Positions 8,045 through 16,935 of a DNA stretch of 64,000 bases are shown here, in pieces. A program made the position numbers and the translations under genes. The notes under the pieces were generated by a model, which saw only the letters and a program-made list of their open reading frames with translations, made no database searches and was not told where the DNA came from. This DNA comes from Mycolicibacterium sp. P1-18 (lineage in GTDB: Bacteria > Actinomycetota > Actinomycetes > Mycobacteriales > Mycobacteriaceae), in contig NZ_NPKR01000019.1 of NCBI RefSeq assembly GCF_008329535.1, positions 43,707 to 107,706 of the forward strand, given 5' to 3'. Numbering within the stretch: the first letter of the stretch is position 1; the number at the start of each line of letters is the position of its first letter.

Positions 8045-9241
8045 ATGGGTGACGCCAAGCGCAGTCACGTGCGGATCGCCGCGGCGATCCTCGCGTCTGT
8101 CCTGCTGGCGGCCGTCGTCTTCACCTACCTCTCCTATACGGCGGCGTTCACCGCCACCGACACGGTGACCGTGACGGCCCCGCGTGCGGGTCTGGTGATG
8201 GAGACCGACGCCAAGGTCAAGTACCGCGGCATCCAGATCGGCAAGGTCGAGTCCATCGAATATGCCGGCGAGCAGGCCAAGTTGACGCTGGCCATGGACA
8301 GCAGCCAGATGCAGTACATCCCGTCCAACGCGAAGGTGCGCATCGCGGGCACGACGGTGTTCGGCGCCAAGGCGGTCGAGTTCCTGACCCCCGACGAGCC
8401 GAAGGGTGGCTCCCTGCGCCCCGGCGCCCAGGTGAACGCACCCGACGTGCAGCTCGAGGTCAACACGCTCTTCGAGTCGTTGACCAACACCCTGCAGAAG
8501 GTCGACCCCGTCAACCTCAACGCCACGCTGAGCGCGCTCGGCGAAGGCGTTCGTGGCCACGGCGACGACCTCGGCGCCACGCTGGCCGGGCTCAATTCCT
8601 ACCTGCAGCAGTTCAATCCGAAGCTGCCGCAACTGCAGCAGGTCTTCCAGAAGACCGGCGTGGTCGGCAACGTCTACGCCGACGCCGCACCCGACCTGGT
8701 CACGGTCTTCGACAACACGCCGACGATCAGCAACACCCTCGTCGACCAGCAGGACAACCTGAACGCGACGCTGCTGGCGGCCACCGGGTTGGCGAACAAC
8801 GGCACGGCCACGCTGCAGCCGGGGGCCGAGGACCTGATCGCCGCGGTCCAGCGCCTGCGCGCGCCGCTGAAGGTTCTCGGTGACTACTCCCCGGAGCTGG
8901 GGTGTCTGCTCAACGGCGTCGCGCAGGCGGTCGACACGTTCGCACCCGTCATCGGTGGCATCCGCCCCGGCCTGTTCGTCGCGTCGAACTTCCTGCCCGG
9001 CGCTCCCGCCTACACGTATCCCGAGAGCCTGCCGATGGTGAACGCCTCCGGCGGTCCCAATTGCCGCGGCCTGCCGAACATTCCGAGCAAGCAGTACGGC
9101 GGATCCTGGTGGCGGCCGCCGTTCCTCGTCACCGACAACGCCTACATTCCCTACCAGCCGAACACCGAGTTGCAGTTCGACGCACCGTCGACGCTGCAGT
9201 TCCTGTTCCACGGTGCGTACGCGGAAAGGGACGACTTCTAG
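8045..9241 (+). CDS. mce4A: Mce4A, MCE-domain protein of the sterol importer
   Basis: Mce protein of 398 residues. One N-terminal transmembrane or signal-anchor segment (residues about 11-35) is followed by an MCE domain (about 40-125, with VKYRGIQIGKVESIEY) and a long helical region. The C-terminal Mce/Cholesterol-uptake-type domain ends SLPMVNASGGPNCRGLPN. Family knowledge: Mce A-F subunits form a hexameric tunnel across the periplasm for lipid import; Mce4 carries cholesterol. It is the first of six MCE genes, packed with no gap to mce4B (TAG is immediately followed by ATG). Confidence 0.95.
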   Translation: MGDAKRSHVRIAAAILASVLLAAVVFTYLSYTAAFTATDTVTVTAPRAGLVMETDAKVKYRGIQIGKVESIEYAGEQAKLTLAMDSSQMQYIPSNAKVRIAGTTVFGAKAVEFLTPDEPKGGSLRPGAQVNAPDVQLEVNTLFESLTNTLQKVDPVNLNATLSALGEGVRGHGDDLGATLAGLNSYLQQFNPKLPQLQQVFQKTGVVGNVYADAAPDLVTVFDNTPTISNTLVDQQDNLNATLLAATGLANNGTATLQPGAEDLIAAVQRLRAPLKVLGDYSPELGCLLNGVAQAVDTFAPVIGGIRPGLFVASNFLPGAPAYTYPESLPMVNASGGPNCRGLPNIPSKQYGGSWWRPPFLVTDNAYIPYQPNTELQFDAPSTLQFLFHGAYAERDDF

Positions 9242-10276
9242 ATGAAACGCGACAAGACCGTCGTCTACGTCAGCATCTTCACCGTCGCCATGCTCCTGGT
9301 GGCGGCGGGCCTGGTGGTCGTCTTCGGTCAGTTCCGCTTCGGGTCGGGCAGCACCTTTCACGCCACCTTCACCGAGGCCTCCCGGCTGAAGGCCGGTCAG
9401 GACGTCCGGATCGCGGGTGTGCCGGTGGGTTCGGTGACGGGCGTCGAGCTCAACCCCGACAACACCGTCGACGTCGCGTTCGACGTCGATGGCCGCTATC
9501 AGCTGTACACCTCGACCAGGGCCGTGGTGCGCTACCAGAACCTCGTCGGTGACCGCTATCTCGAAATCACCTCGGGGCCAGGCGATCTGCGCAAGCTCCC
9601 GGCGGGTGCGACGCTCGGCACGGCGAACACCCAACCCGCGCTGGACCTCGACGCCCTCCTCGGCGGACTACGCCCCGTGCTCAAGGGCCTCGACGGCAGC
9701 AAGGTCAACGAGGTCAGCAACGCCATCATCGAGCTGCTGCAGGGCCAGGGCGGATCGCTGTCGACCCTGCTCGCCACCACGTCGTCGTTCACCCAGAACC
9801 TCGCCGCCCGCGATCAGCTGATCGGCGACACGATCAACAACCTCAACGCCGTACTGGGCACCGTCGACGAGAAGGGCGCGCAGTTCGACGCGTCGGTCGA
9901 CCAGTTGCAGCAGCTCATCACCGGGCTGGCCGAGAATCGCGATCCGGTCGCCGGCGCGATTCCCCCGCTGGCGTCGGCCACCAACGACCTGACGGACCTG
10001 CTGCAAACGGGGCGACGTCCAATCCAGGGCGTCGTCGAGAACCTCCGGCCCCTGGCCCAGCGTCTCGACGAGCGCAAGGCCGACGTCAACAAGGTCATCG
10101 AGCCGCTGGCGGAGAACTACCTGCGACTGAACGCCCTCGGCGCCTACGGTTCGTTCTTCAACATCTACTACTGCTCGATCCGGATGAAGATCAACGGACC
10201 TGCGGGCAGCGACATCCTGATTCCGTTCGGCGGCCCGTCGGATCCCACCAAGGGGAGGTGCTCGGAGAATGGCTAG
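9242..10276 (+). CDS. mce4B: Mce4B, MCE-domain protein
   Basis: 344 residues. An N-terminal hydrophobic anchor (VSIFTVAMLLVAAGLVVVFG) is followed by the MCE domain with LKAGQDVRIAGVPVGSVTGV, helical needle-forming heptads (residues about 140-290) and a short C-terminal tail containing SFFNIYYCSIRMKING. Subunit of the Mce4 sterol importer. The start codon directly follows the mce4A stop, and its 3' end overlaps mce4C by 8 bases. Confidence 0.95.
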   Translation: MKRDKTVVYVSIFTVAMLLVAAGLVVVFGQFRFGSGSTFHATFTEASRLKAGQDVRIAGVPVGSVTGVELNPDNTVDVAFDVDGRYQLYTSTRAVVRYQNLVGDRYLEITSGPGDLRKLPAGATLGTANTQPALDLDALLGGLRPVLKGLDGSKVNEVSNAIIELLQGQGGSLSTLLATTSSFTQNLAARDQLIGDTINNLNAVLGTVDEKGAQFDASVDQLQQLITGLAENRDPVAGAIPPLASATNDLTDLLQTGRRPIQGVVENLRPLAQRLDERKADVNKVIEPLAENYLRLNALGAYGSFFNIYYCSIRMKINGPAGSDILIPFGGPSDPTKGRCSENG

Positions 10277-11327
10277 GCCTGGCGAGAGCAACCCCGTACG
10301 CACCGGTGTCTTCGGCATCGTCCTGGTGGCATGCCTGGTACTCGTCTCCTTCGGGTACACCGGGCTGCCCTTCTGGCCCCAGGGCAAGAACTACGAGGCC
10401 TACTTCACCGACGCCGGCGGGATCACCCCCGGCAACGACGTCAACGTCTCCGGCATCAAGGTCGGCAAGGTCGACTCGATCGAGCTGGCGGGCGACTCCG
10501 CGCTGGTGAAGTTCACCGTCGACCGCAAGGTGCGGGTCGGCGACCAGTCCCTGGTGGCAATCAAGACCGACACGGTGCTCGGCCAGAAGTCCCTGGCCGT
10601 GACGCCCAAGGGCGGCGGGAGCACGACGGTGGTTCCGTTGGGCCGCACCACGACTCCCTACACGCTGAACACCGCGCTGCAGGATCTGGGTCAGAACGCG
10701 GGCGAGCTCGACAAGCCCAAGTTCGAGCAGGCCCTGCAGGTGCTGACCGACACGCTGCGCGACGCGACCCCGCAGCTGCGGGGGGCGCTCGACGGCGTCG
10801 CCAACCTGTCGCGCAGCATCAACAAGCGTGACGAGGCGCTCGAGCAGTTGCTCGCCCATGCCAAGAAGGTGTCGGACACGCTCGCGCAGCGGGCCGGCCA
10901 GGTCAACCAGCTGATCACCGACGGCAACCTGCTCTTCGCCGAGCTCGACGACCGGCGGCAGGCGCTGAGCAATCTCATCGGCGGCATTCAGGCCGTCTCC
11001 GAACAACTCTCGGGATTCGTCGCCGACAACAAGCGCGAGTTCAAGCCGGCGCTGGAGAAGCTGAACGCCGTGCTGGACAACCTCCTCGAGCGCAAGGAGC
11101 ACATCGGCGAGGCCCTGCGCAGGCTGCCGCCGTACGCCACCGCCCTCGGCGAGGTCGTCGGCAACGGCCCCGGCTTCAACATCAACCTGTACGGGCTGCC
11201 GCCCGCCACCCTGTCCGAAGTGCTGCTCGACACGTACTTCCAGCCGGGCAAGCTGCCGGACAGCCTTGCGGACTACCTGCGCGGATTCATCTCCGAGCGC
11301 ATGGTGATCAGGCCGAAGTCGCCATGA
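10269..11327 (+). CDS. mce4C: Mce4C, MCE-domain protein
   Basis: 352 residues. The anchor segment is GVFGIVLVACLVLVSFGY, followed by the MCE domain containing ITPGNDVNVSGIKVGKVDS and long amphipathic helices (ANLSRSINKRDEALEQLLAH). The C-terminus contains GPGFNINLYGLPPATLSEVL. GGGGAGG lies before the ATG, inside the end of mce4B. Part of the hexameric Mce4 tunnel; its stop overlaps the mce4D start by four bases. Confidence 0.95.
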   Translation: MARPGESNPVRTGVFGIVLVACLVLVSFGYTGLPFWPQGKNYEAYFTDAGGITPGNDVNVSGIKVGKVDSIELAGDSALVKFTVDRKVRVGDQSLVAIKTDTVLGQKSLAVTPKGGGSTTVVPLGRTTTPYTLNTALQDLGQNAGELDKPKFEQALQVLTDTLRDATPQLRGALDGVANLSRSINKRDEALEQLLAHAKKVSDTLAQRAGQVNQLITDGNLLFAELDDRRQALSNLIGGIQAVSEQLSGFVADNKREFKPALEKLNAVLDNLLERKEHIGEALRRLPPYATALGEVVGNGPGFNINLYGLPPATLSEVLLDTYFQPGKLPDSLADYLRGFISERMVIRPKSP

Positions 11328-12739
11328 CACAGGAGAATTCGCCGGGTTCGCGCAACAGGTGGCTGCGGTTCGCAGTCGTCGCCATGCTGGTGGCCGCCTT
11401 GATCGGCGGCGTCTACGTGGTGTGGCCGTCGGCCAAGGGCCACGAGGTCGTCGCCTACTTCCCGTCGACGGTGGGTCTGTACCCGGGTGACGAGATCCGG
11501 GTGGTCGGCGTCCCCGTCGGCAAGATCACGTCCATCCAGCCCCGCGCCAACGACGTCAAGGTGACGATGGTCGTCGACGGCGACGTCAAGCTGCCCGCCG
11601 ACGCGCGGGCCCTCATCATCGCGCCGAACCTGGTGTCGGCCAGGTTCATCCAGTTCGCCCCGGCGTACACGGGTGGGGCGGCGATGGCCGACGGCGCGCA
11701 GATCGGTCTCGACCGCACCGGCGTCCCCGTCGAATGGGACGACGTCAAGGAACAGCTCACCCAGCTCAGTGCCTCACTCGGCCCCAAACAGGGCGACATG
11801 CAGGGACCGCTGGCCGCGTTCGTCAACCAGGCCGCCGACACGTTCGACGGCAACGGCGATTCCTTCCGCAACGCGCTGCGGGAACTGTCGCAGACGGCGG
11901 GTCGCCTCGGCGACTCGCGGACCGACCTGTTCGGCACGGTGCGCAACCTGCAGGTACTGGTGAACGCGTTGGCGAACAGCAACGAGCAGATCGTGCAGTT
12001 CTCCAATCACGTGGCCTCGGTGTCGCAGGTGCTGGCCGACAGCTCGAAGGATCTGGACCAGACGCTCGGCGCACTCAACCAGGCGCTGGGTGACGTCAGG
12101 GGCTTCCTCAACGAGAACAACCAAGCGCTGATCGGGCAGATCGGCAAGCTGACCGACTTCACCAACCTGCTGACCCAGCACAGCGACGACATCGAGCAGG
12201 TTCTGCACATCACGCCGAACGGCCTGGCGAACTTCTACAACATCTACAACCCGGCGCAGGGCACCGTCGGCGGCCTGCTGTCGCTGCCCAACTTCGCCAA
12301 CCCGGTGCAGTTCATCTGCGGTGGCACCTTCGACGTCGGCGCCTCGCCCGACAACTTCAAGCGCGCCGAGATCTGCCGGCAACGCATGGCACCGGTGTTG
12401 AAGCGGCTCGCGGTGAACTACCCGCCGATCCTGTTCCACCCGATCAACAGCATCACCGCCTACAAGGGCCAGATCACCTATGACACACCCCAAACCGAGG
12501 CCAAGGCGCAGACCCCGGTGCCGTACCTGCAGTGGCAGCCCGCCCCGGGCGTGACGCCGCCGACGCTGGGACCCGACGGCAGGCTTACCGACCTGCTGCT
12601 CCCGCCACCGCCGGTGCCGGGCCAGGTGTCACAGGTCGGTGCTCCCGCCGAGGGGTACGGAGCTCCGCCGGACGGTGCCGGCCCGCTGCCCGGACCGGCT
12701 CCCGGTCCACCGTTGCCAGCCGAAGCGGGGGGTGGTTAG
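11324..12739 (+). CDS. mce4D: Mce4D, MCE-domain protein with proline-rich tail
   Basis: 471 residues. An N-terminal anchor (FAVVAMLVAALIGGVYVVWP) precedes the MCE domain with LYPGDEIRVVGVPVGKITSI, then helical repeats. A domain with NFYNIYNPAQGTVGGLLSLP and two cysteines precedes a Pro/Gly-rich C-terminal tail of about 60 residues. ATGA overlap with mce4C. The tail is typical of D- and F-type Mce proteins and is presumably surface exposed. Confidence 0.95.
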   Translation: MTQENSPGSRNRWLRFAVVAMLVAALIGGVYVVWPSAKGHEVVAYFPSTVGLYPGDEIRVVGVPVGKITSIQPRANDVKVTMVVDGDVKLPADARALIIAPNLVSARFIQFAPAYTGGAAMADGAQIGLDRTGVPVEWDDVKEQLTQLSASLGPKQGDMQGPLAAFVNQAADTFDGNGDSFRNALRELSQTAGRLGDSRTDLFGTVRNLQVLVNALANSNEQIVQFSNHVASVSQVLADSSKDLDQTLGALNQALGDVRGFLNENNQALIGQIGKLTDFTNLLTQHSDDIEQVLHITPNGLANFYNIYNPAQGTVGGLLSLPNFANPVQFICGGTFDVGASPDNFKRAEICRQRMAPVLKRLAVNYPPILFHPINSITAYKGQITYDTPQTEAKAQTPVPYLQWQPAPGVTPPTLGPDGRLTDLLLPPPPVPGQVSQVGAPAEGYGAPPDGAGPLPGPAPGPPLPAEAGGG

Positions 12740-12741
12740 CC

Positions 12742-13947
12742 GTGAGGACAACCGGAAGACGACTGTCACGCAAGGCGTTGCGCGTCGGGCGGACCACCGT
12801 GGCGATCGGCTCGGGTGCCGTCCTGATGTCGGGCTGCGCCTTCGGCGGTCTGAACTCACTCGACATGCCCGGCACCGCGGGCCACGGCAGCGGCTCGTAC
12901 ACCATCACCGTCGAACTGCCCGACGTGGCGACCCTGCCGCAGAACTCCCCGGTGATGGTCGACGACGTGACCGTCGGCAGCGTGTCCGGCATCGAGGCGA
13001 TGCAGCGCCCCGACGGCACGTTCTACGCGGCGGTCAAGGTGTCGTTGGACGGCTCCGTCGACCTTCCGGAGAACGTGACCGCGAAGGTGGCCCAGACCTC
13101 CCTGCTCGGCTCGCAGCACATCGACCTCACCCCGCCGGTGGACCAGGCGGGACAGGGCAAGCTGCGCGACGGTGCCAACATCCCGCTGTCGCGGGCCGGT
13201 CGCTACCCCACCACCGAAGAGGTGCTGTCGTCGCTGGGCGTGGTGGTCAACAAGGGCAACCTCGGTGCGCTGCAAGACATCACCGACGAGTTCTACACCG
13301 CGGTCGCCGGCCGGTCCGGTCAGTTCACCGACCTGATCCCGCGGCTTGCGGAGCTGACGTCCTCGCTCGACCAGCAGACCGGTGACATCGTCGCCGCGTT
13401 GGACGGGCTGAACCGCTTCGCAGGCATCCTGGCCAACGGTCGGGACAGCCTCGGACGCGCGCTGGACTCGTTGCCCGCGGCGCTGAAGGTGCTCAACGAC
13501 AACCGGAGCAACATCGTCGACGCGTTCACCGCGCTGCGGACGTTCGCGGGCGTGGCCTCGCACGTGCTCTCGGAGACCAAGGTCGACCTCGTCGCCGACT
13601 TCAAGGACCTGTATCCGGTCGTCAAGGCGCTCAACGACAACGCCGACGACCTGATCAAGGATCTCGAGATCCTGCCGACGTTCCCGTTCCACTACAAGTA
13701 CCTGCGCAACGCGGTTCGTGGCGACTACCTGAACGTGTTCGTGACGTTCGACCTGACGCTGCGGCGGACGGGTGAGTCGGTGTTCACCACCTCGAAGGGC
13801 CTCGACCCGAACATGAAGCACATGTCCGAGATCATCAACCCGCCCGACTTCCTGGTCGGGGCGATGGCGAACCTGTCCGGGCAGGCCGCCGACCCGTTCA
13901 AGATCCCGCCGGGCACCGCGACGCAGCACGACGGGGGGACTCCCTAG
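12742..13947 (+). CDS. mce4E: Mce4E, MCE-domain lipoprotein (LprN type)
   Basis: 401 residues from a GTG start. The signal peptide ends in a lipobox LMSGC with the lipidated Cys at residue 32, as expected for the E subunit of Mce operons (LprN in M. tuberculosis). An MCE domain follows (LPQNSPVMVDDVTVGSVSGI), then helices and a terminal region with FPFHYKYLRNAVRGDYLNVF. A longer in-frame opening upstream lies inside mce4D and was not used because the lipoprotein signal fixes the start. Two bases separate it from the mce4D stop. Confidence 0.95.
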   Translation: MRTTGRRLSRKALRVGRTTVAIGSGAVLMSGCAFGGLNSLDMPGTAGHGSGSYTITVELPDVATLPQNSPVMVDDVTVGSVSGIEAMQRPDGTFYAAVKVSLDGSVDLPENVTAKVAQTSLLGSQHIDLTPPVDQAGQGKLRDGANIPLSRAGRYPTTEEVLSSLGVVVNKGNLGALQDITDEFYTAVAGRSGQFTDLIPRLAELTSSLDQQTGDIVAALDGLNRFAGILANGRDSLGRALDSLPAALKVLNDNRSNIVDAFTALRTFAGVASHVLSETKVDLVADFKDLYPVVKALNDNADDLIKDLEILPTFPFHYKYLRNAVRGDYLNVFVTFDLTLRRTGESVFTTSKGLDPNMKHMSEIINPPDFLVGAMANLSGQAADPFKIPPGTATQHDGGTP

Positions 13948-15678
13948 ATGCTGGATCGCCTGACACGTCTGCAACTGTCGATCTTCGCGGTCGTCACCGT
14001 CATCTGCGTCGGTTCCATCTCGGCGTTCTACCTCCACCTGCCTGCTGCGGTCGGCATCGGCGCGTACCACATCACCGCCGACTTCAAGGCCGGTGGCGGG
14101 CTGTACGAGAACGCCAACGTCACCTACCGCGGCGTGACGATCGGCCGCGTCGAGAAGGTCAGCCTCGACGACACCGGAGTGGTGGCGTCGATGCGGCTCA
14201 ACACCGACACCGACGTGCCGGACAACGTGACCGCCACCGTCAAGAGCGTCTCGGCCATCGGCGAGCAGTACGTCGACCTGGTGCCGCCGAAGGACCCGTC
14301 GACGAACCTGCTGAGCGACGGGGCGAACATCGGCCTCGACCGCACCGCCGTCGGGCAGGACATCGCCGTACTGCTCGCGCAGGCCGACACGTTGGTCAGC
14401 AGCATCGGCGACGCCCGCGTGCAGGACCTGTTGCGCGAGACGTTCAAGGCGTTCAACGGTTCCGGTCCCGAACTGGCCCGGATGATCCAGTCGTCGCGGC
14501 TGCTGATCGACGAGGCCAACAACAACTACGGCCAGATCGCGCAGCTGATCGACCAGGCAGGGCCGTTCCTCGACTCGCAGATCCGCAGCGGTGACGACAT
14601 CAAGTCCCTCGCCGACGGGCTGGCCCGGTTCAGCACCCAGGTCGCGAAGGCCGACCCCCAGGTGCGGTCGGTGCTGCAGACGGCACCCGGCGCCGCGCAG
14701 GCCGCCAACACCACCTTCGACGGCATCCGCCCGAACTTCCCGATGCTCGCCGCCAACTTGGCGAACGCCGGCCGCATCGGCGTGATCTACCGCAAGTCGA
14801 TCGAACAGGCACTGGTGATCCTGCCGGCGCTGTTCGCCGCACTGCTCACCGTCGGTGGCGGGCTGCCCGCCGACGAGGGCGGCAAGCTCGACTTCAAGGT
14901 CAACCTGGGTGACGCACCGCCCTGCTCGACGGGCTTCATCCCGCCGGCCATGATCCGGTCGCCGGCGGACACGACGCTGCGCGAGCTGCCCACCGACCTG
15001 TACTGCAAGACCGCCCAGAACGACCCGTCGGTGGTGCGCGGCGCCCGCAACTACCCCTGCCAGGAGTTCCCCGGCAAGCGGGCGCCCACGGTGCAGCTGT
15101 GCCGCGATCCCCGCGGCTACGTGCCGATCGGCAACAATCCGTGGCGCGGTCCGCCGGTGCCCTACGGCACACCGGTCGAGAATCCCCGGAACATCACGCC
15201 CCCGAACAAGTTCCCGAACATTCCGCCCGAGGCGGACTACGACCCTGGGCCGCCGGTGGTCCAGCTGCCGCCGGGGGTGCCGCCGGGGCCCGGTCCCGCG
15301 CCGAACGCGCCGTTCCCGCTGCCGGTGCCGCCCAACGACAACGGGCCGCCACCGCCGCTGCCGTACTACGCGCCACCGGACCAGATCGTGCCGCCGTACG
15401 GCAGGACGCCGCCACCGCCACCGGGCACCCCGCCACCGGGCACCCCGCCGCCGGCAGACGCACCGCCGCCGGCAGAGCTTCCGCCCGGCCAGGGGCCACT
15501 GCTGCCCTCCGAGGCCGTGCCGCCACAGGCGAGCGGTCCCGCCGCGGCGACGTACGATTCCAAGAACGGAGTCTTCGTCGACCCCGCCGGGGGTACGGGC
15601 GTCTTCGCCGCAGGGATGGACAAGGTGGACACCGCCGAGACGTGGGTGGACCTGATGCTGGATCCGAGGCAGGCGTGA
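13948..15678 (+). CDS. mce4F: Mce4F, MCE-domain protein with long proline-rich C-terminus
   Basis: 576 residues. An N-terminal anchor (LSIFAVVTVICVGSISAFYL) precedes the MCE domain with LYENANVTYRGVTIGRVEKV, a helical region and a four-cysteine C-terminal domain. About 110 residues of Pro-rich sequence follow, with small in-frame repeats (PPPGTPPPGTPPP), before a conserved end DSKNGVFVDPAGGTGVFAAG. It is the last of the six MCE genes and follows mce4E without a gap. The Pro-rich tail is low complexity and may vary in length between strains. Confidence 0.95.
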   Translation: MLDRLTRLQLSIFAVVTVICVGSISAFYLHLPAAVGIGAYHITADFKAGGGLYENANVTYRGVTIGRVEKVSLDDTGVVASMRLNTDTDVPDNVTATVKSVSAIGEQYVDLVPPKDPSTNLLSDGANIGLDRTAVGQDIAVLLAQADTLVSSIGDARVQDLLRETFKAFNGSGPELARMIQSSRLLIDEANNNYGQIAQLIDQAGPFLDSQIRSGDDIKSLADGLARFSTQVAKADPQVRSVLQTAPGAAQAANTTFDGIRPNFPMLAANLANAGRIGVIYRKSIEQALVILPALFAALLTVGGGLPADEGGKLDFKVNLGDAPPCSTGFIPPAMIRSPADTTLRELPTDLYCKTAQNDPSVVRGARNYPCQEFPGKRAPTVQLCRDPRGYVPIGNNPWRGPPVPYGTPVENPRNITPPNKFPNIPPEADYDPGPPVVQLPPGVPPGPGPAPNAPFPLPVPPNDNGPPPPLPYYAPPDQIVPPYGRTPPPPPGTPPPGTPPPADAPPPAELPPGQGPLLPSEAVPPQASGPAAATYDSKNGVFVDPAGGTGVFAAGMDKVDTAETWVDLMLDPRQA

Positions 15679-15694
15679 TCGGCTACGTTGCGGA

Positions 15695-15717
15695 GGGCAG
15701 GAGCGAAGCAACTCGGG
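15695..15717 (+). repeat. 23-base repeat, copy A, before mam4A
   Basis: A 23-base string with core GGAGCGAAGCAACTCGGG lies in the 46-base gap between mce4F and mam4A and overlaps the mam4A ribosome binding site. The same string with one base changed lies at 44922-44944 inside a P450 gene, and a shorter match (GGAGCGAAGCGAC) occurs near 52178. Its meaning is unknown. Confidence 0.5.
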
Positions 15718-15724
15718 AGGACCG

Positions 15725-16441
15725 ATGACAGACACGACGACCGGTGAATCGGCAACGGACACACCGGAGTCGGCTCGGAAGGCCGCCGCCCGCCGTCGCG
15801 CATCCAGGGCGGCCGGCCCGGCGTCCGGAACGGTCCCCGCGGTTCCCGAGCACGTCGTGGTGGAGACCCCGACGGTGGGCAAGGTGCGGCCGGTCAAGCC
15901 GGTCGGGCCCCCGCCGCGGCGGCAGCCGCATCGCGCGCTGGTCGCAGGCCTCGCCCTCGGTGTCACGGCGTTGCTGGTCGCCGCGATGGCCGGAGTGGTC
16001 GCAGTGCTGTTCACCCAGCAGGGTGACGCCCGCGCGGAGGAGGCCCGGGATCAAAGGTTCGTCGACACCGCGTCGCAGACCGTGGTCAACATGTTCAGCT
16101 ACACCCAGAACGACATCGACGACAGCGTGAACCGGTTCGTCAACGGCATCAGCGGCCCGCTTCGGGACATGATGAGCCAGGGCAACAACGTCGAGAATCT
16201 CAAGGCGATCTTCCGTGACACCAACGCCAGTTCCGAGGCCGTCATCAACGGCTCGGCGCTGGAGAAGATCGACGAGACCGCCGACAACGCCTCGGTTCTG
16301 GTGTCGGTGCGGGTGACGGTGACCAACCTCGACGGCGTCAACGCACCCTCGAAGCCCTACCGGCTGCGGGTCATCGTGCACGAGGACGACAACGGGCGCA
16401 TGACGGGTTACGACCTGAAGTATCCCGACGGGGGCAACTGA
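15725..16441 (+). CDS. mam4A: Mce-associated membrane protein (Rv3493c-like)
   Basis: 238 residues. The cytoplasmic N-terminus is basic and disordered (RKAAARRRASRAAG). One transmembrane helix (about residues 78-100, GLALGVTALLVAAMAGVVAV) is followed by an extracytoplasmic NTF2/SnoaL-like domain. Mce-associated proteins are needed for stability or activity of Mce transporters. GGGAGGA precedes the ATG at good spacing. It ends in a TGATG overlap with mam4B, so the two are made together. Confidence 0.9.
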   Translation: MTDTTTGESATDTPESARKAAARRRASRAAGPASGTVPAVPEHVVVETPTVGKVRPVKPVGPPPRRQPHRALVAGLALGVTALLVAAMAGVVAVLFTQQGDARAEEARDQRFVDTASQTVVNMFSYTQNDIDDSVNRFVNGISGPLRDMMSQGNNVENLKAIFRDTNASSEAVINGSALEKIDETADNASVLVSVRVTVTNLDGVNAPSKPYRLRVIVHEDDNGRMTGYDLKYPDGGN

Positions 16442-16935
16442 TGGGTCGCTGGAGCTCCAGGTTGGCGGTGCTCGCCGGCGTAGTCCTCGCGGCCGGCTTC
16501 GTCGTGCTCGCCGGATTTGGCGGCACGTTGTACTGGAACCGCGTCGAGCGGGTCGGAGAGCAGGAGGCCAGGGCTGAACTGCCCGAGCTGGCGGCCCAGC
16601 AGATCCCGGTCATCCTCGGCTTCGACTACCAGACGATCGAGCGCAGTCGCACCGACGCGTACCGGTTGTTGACGCCGGACTTCCGTCGCGAGTACGAGGA
16701 CGACACCACCAGGAACGTGATCCCCGCGGCACGGCAACGCCAGCTCATCAGCCAGGTGAACGTCGTGGGCGTGGGAATGCTTGACGCGCATCGTAATTCG
16801 GGCTCGGTGATGGTCTACATGAACCGCGTGCTGACCGACAAGACCAAGCAGCCCCTCTACGACGGCAGCCGGCTGAAGGTCGACTACCAGAAGGTGGGCC
16901 AGGAGTGGCGGATCAGGGACATCACTCCGATCTAG
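16441..16935 (+). CDS. mam4B: Mce-associated membrane protein (Rv3492c-like)
   Basis: 164 residues. One N-terminal transmembrane helix (AVLAGVVLAAGFVVLAGFGG) is followed by an exported domain related to that of the preceding protein. It is the last gene of the mce4 operon. Its 3' end overlaps the convergent otsA gene by 14 bases, so no conventional intergenic terminator separates the two operons. Confidence 0.9.
   Translation: MGRWSSRLAVLAGVVLAAGFVVLAGFGGTLYWNRVERVGEQEARAELPELAAQQIPVILGFDYQTIERSRTDAYRLLTPDFRREYEDDTTRNVIPAARQRQLISQVNVVGVGMLDAHRNSGSVMVYMNRVLTDKTKQPLYDGSRLKVDYQKVGQEWRIRDITPI

Noticed and set aside
7706..9634. A 642-codon minus-strand open frame opposite yrbE4B, mce4A and mce4B
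   Set aside because: Antisense shadow with low-complexity composition.
12856..16014. A 1052-codon open frame on the minus strand across mce4E, mce4F and mam4A
   Set aside because: It is the antisense shadow of high-GC genes. Its composition is dominated by Arg, Gly, Val and Asp, with no domain, while the plus strand encodes recognisable Mce proteins.
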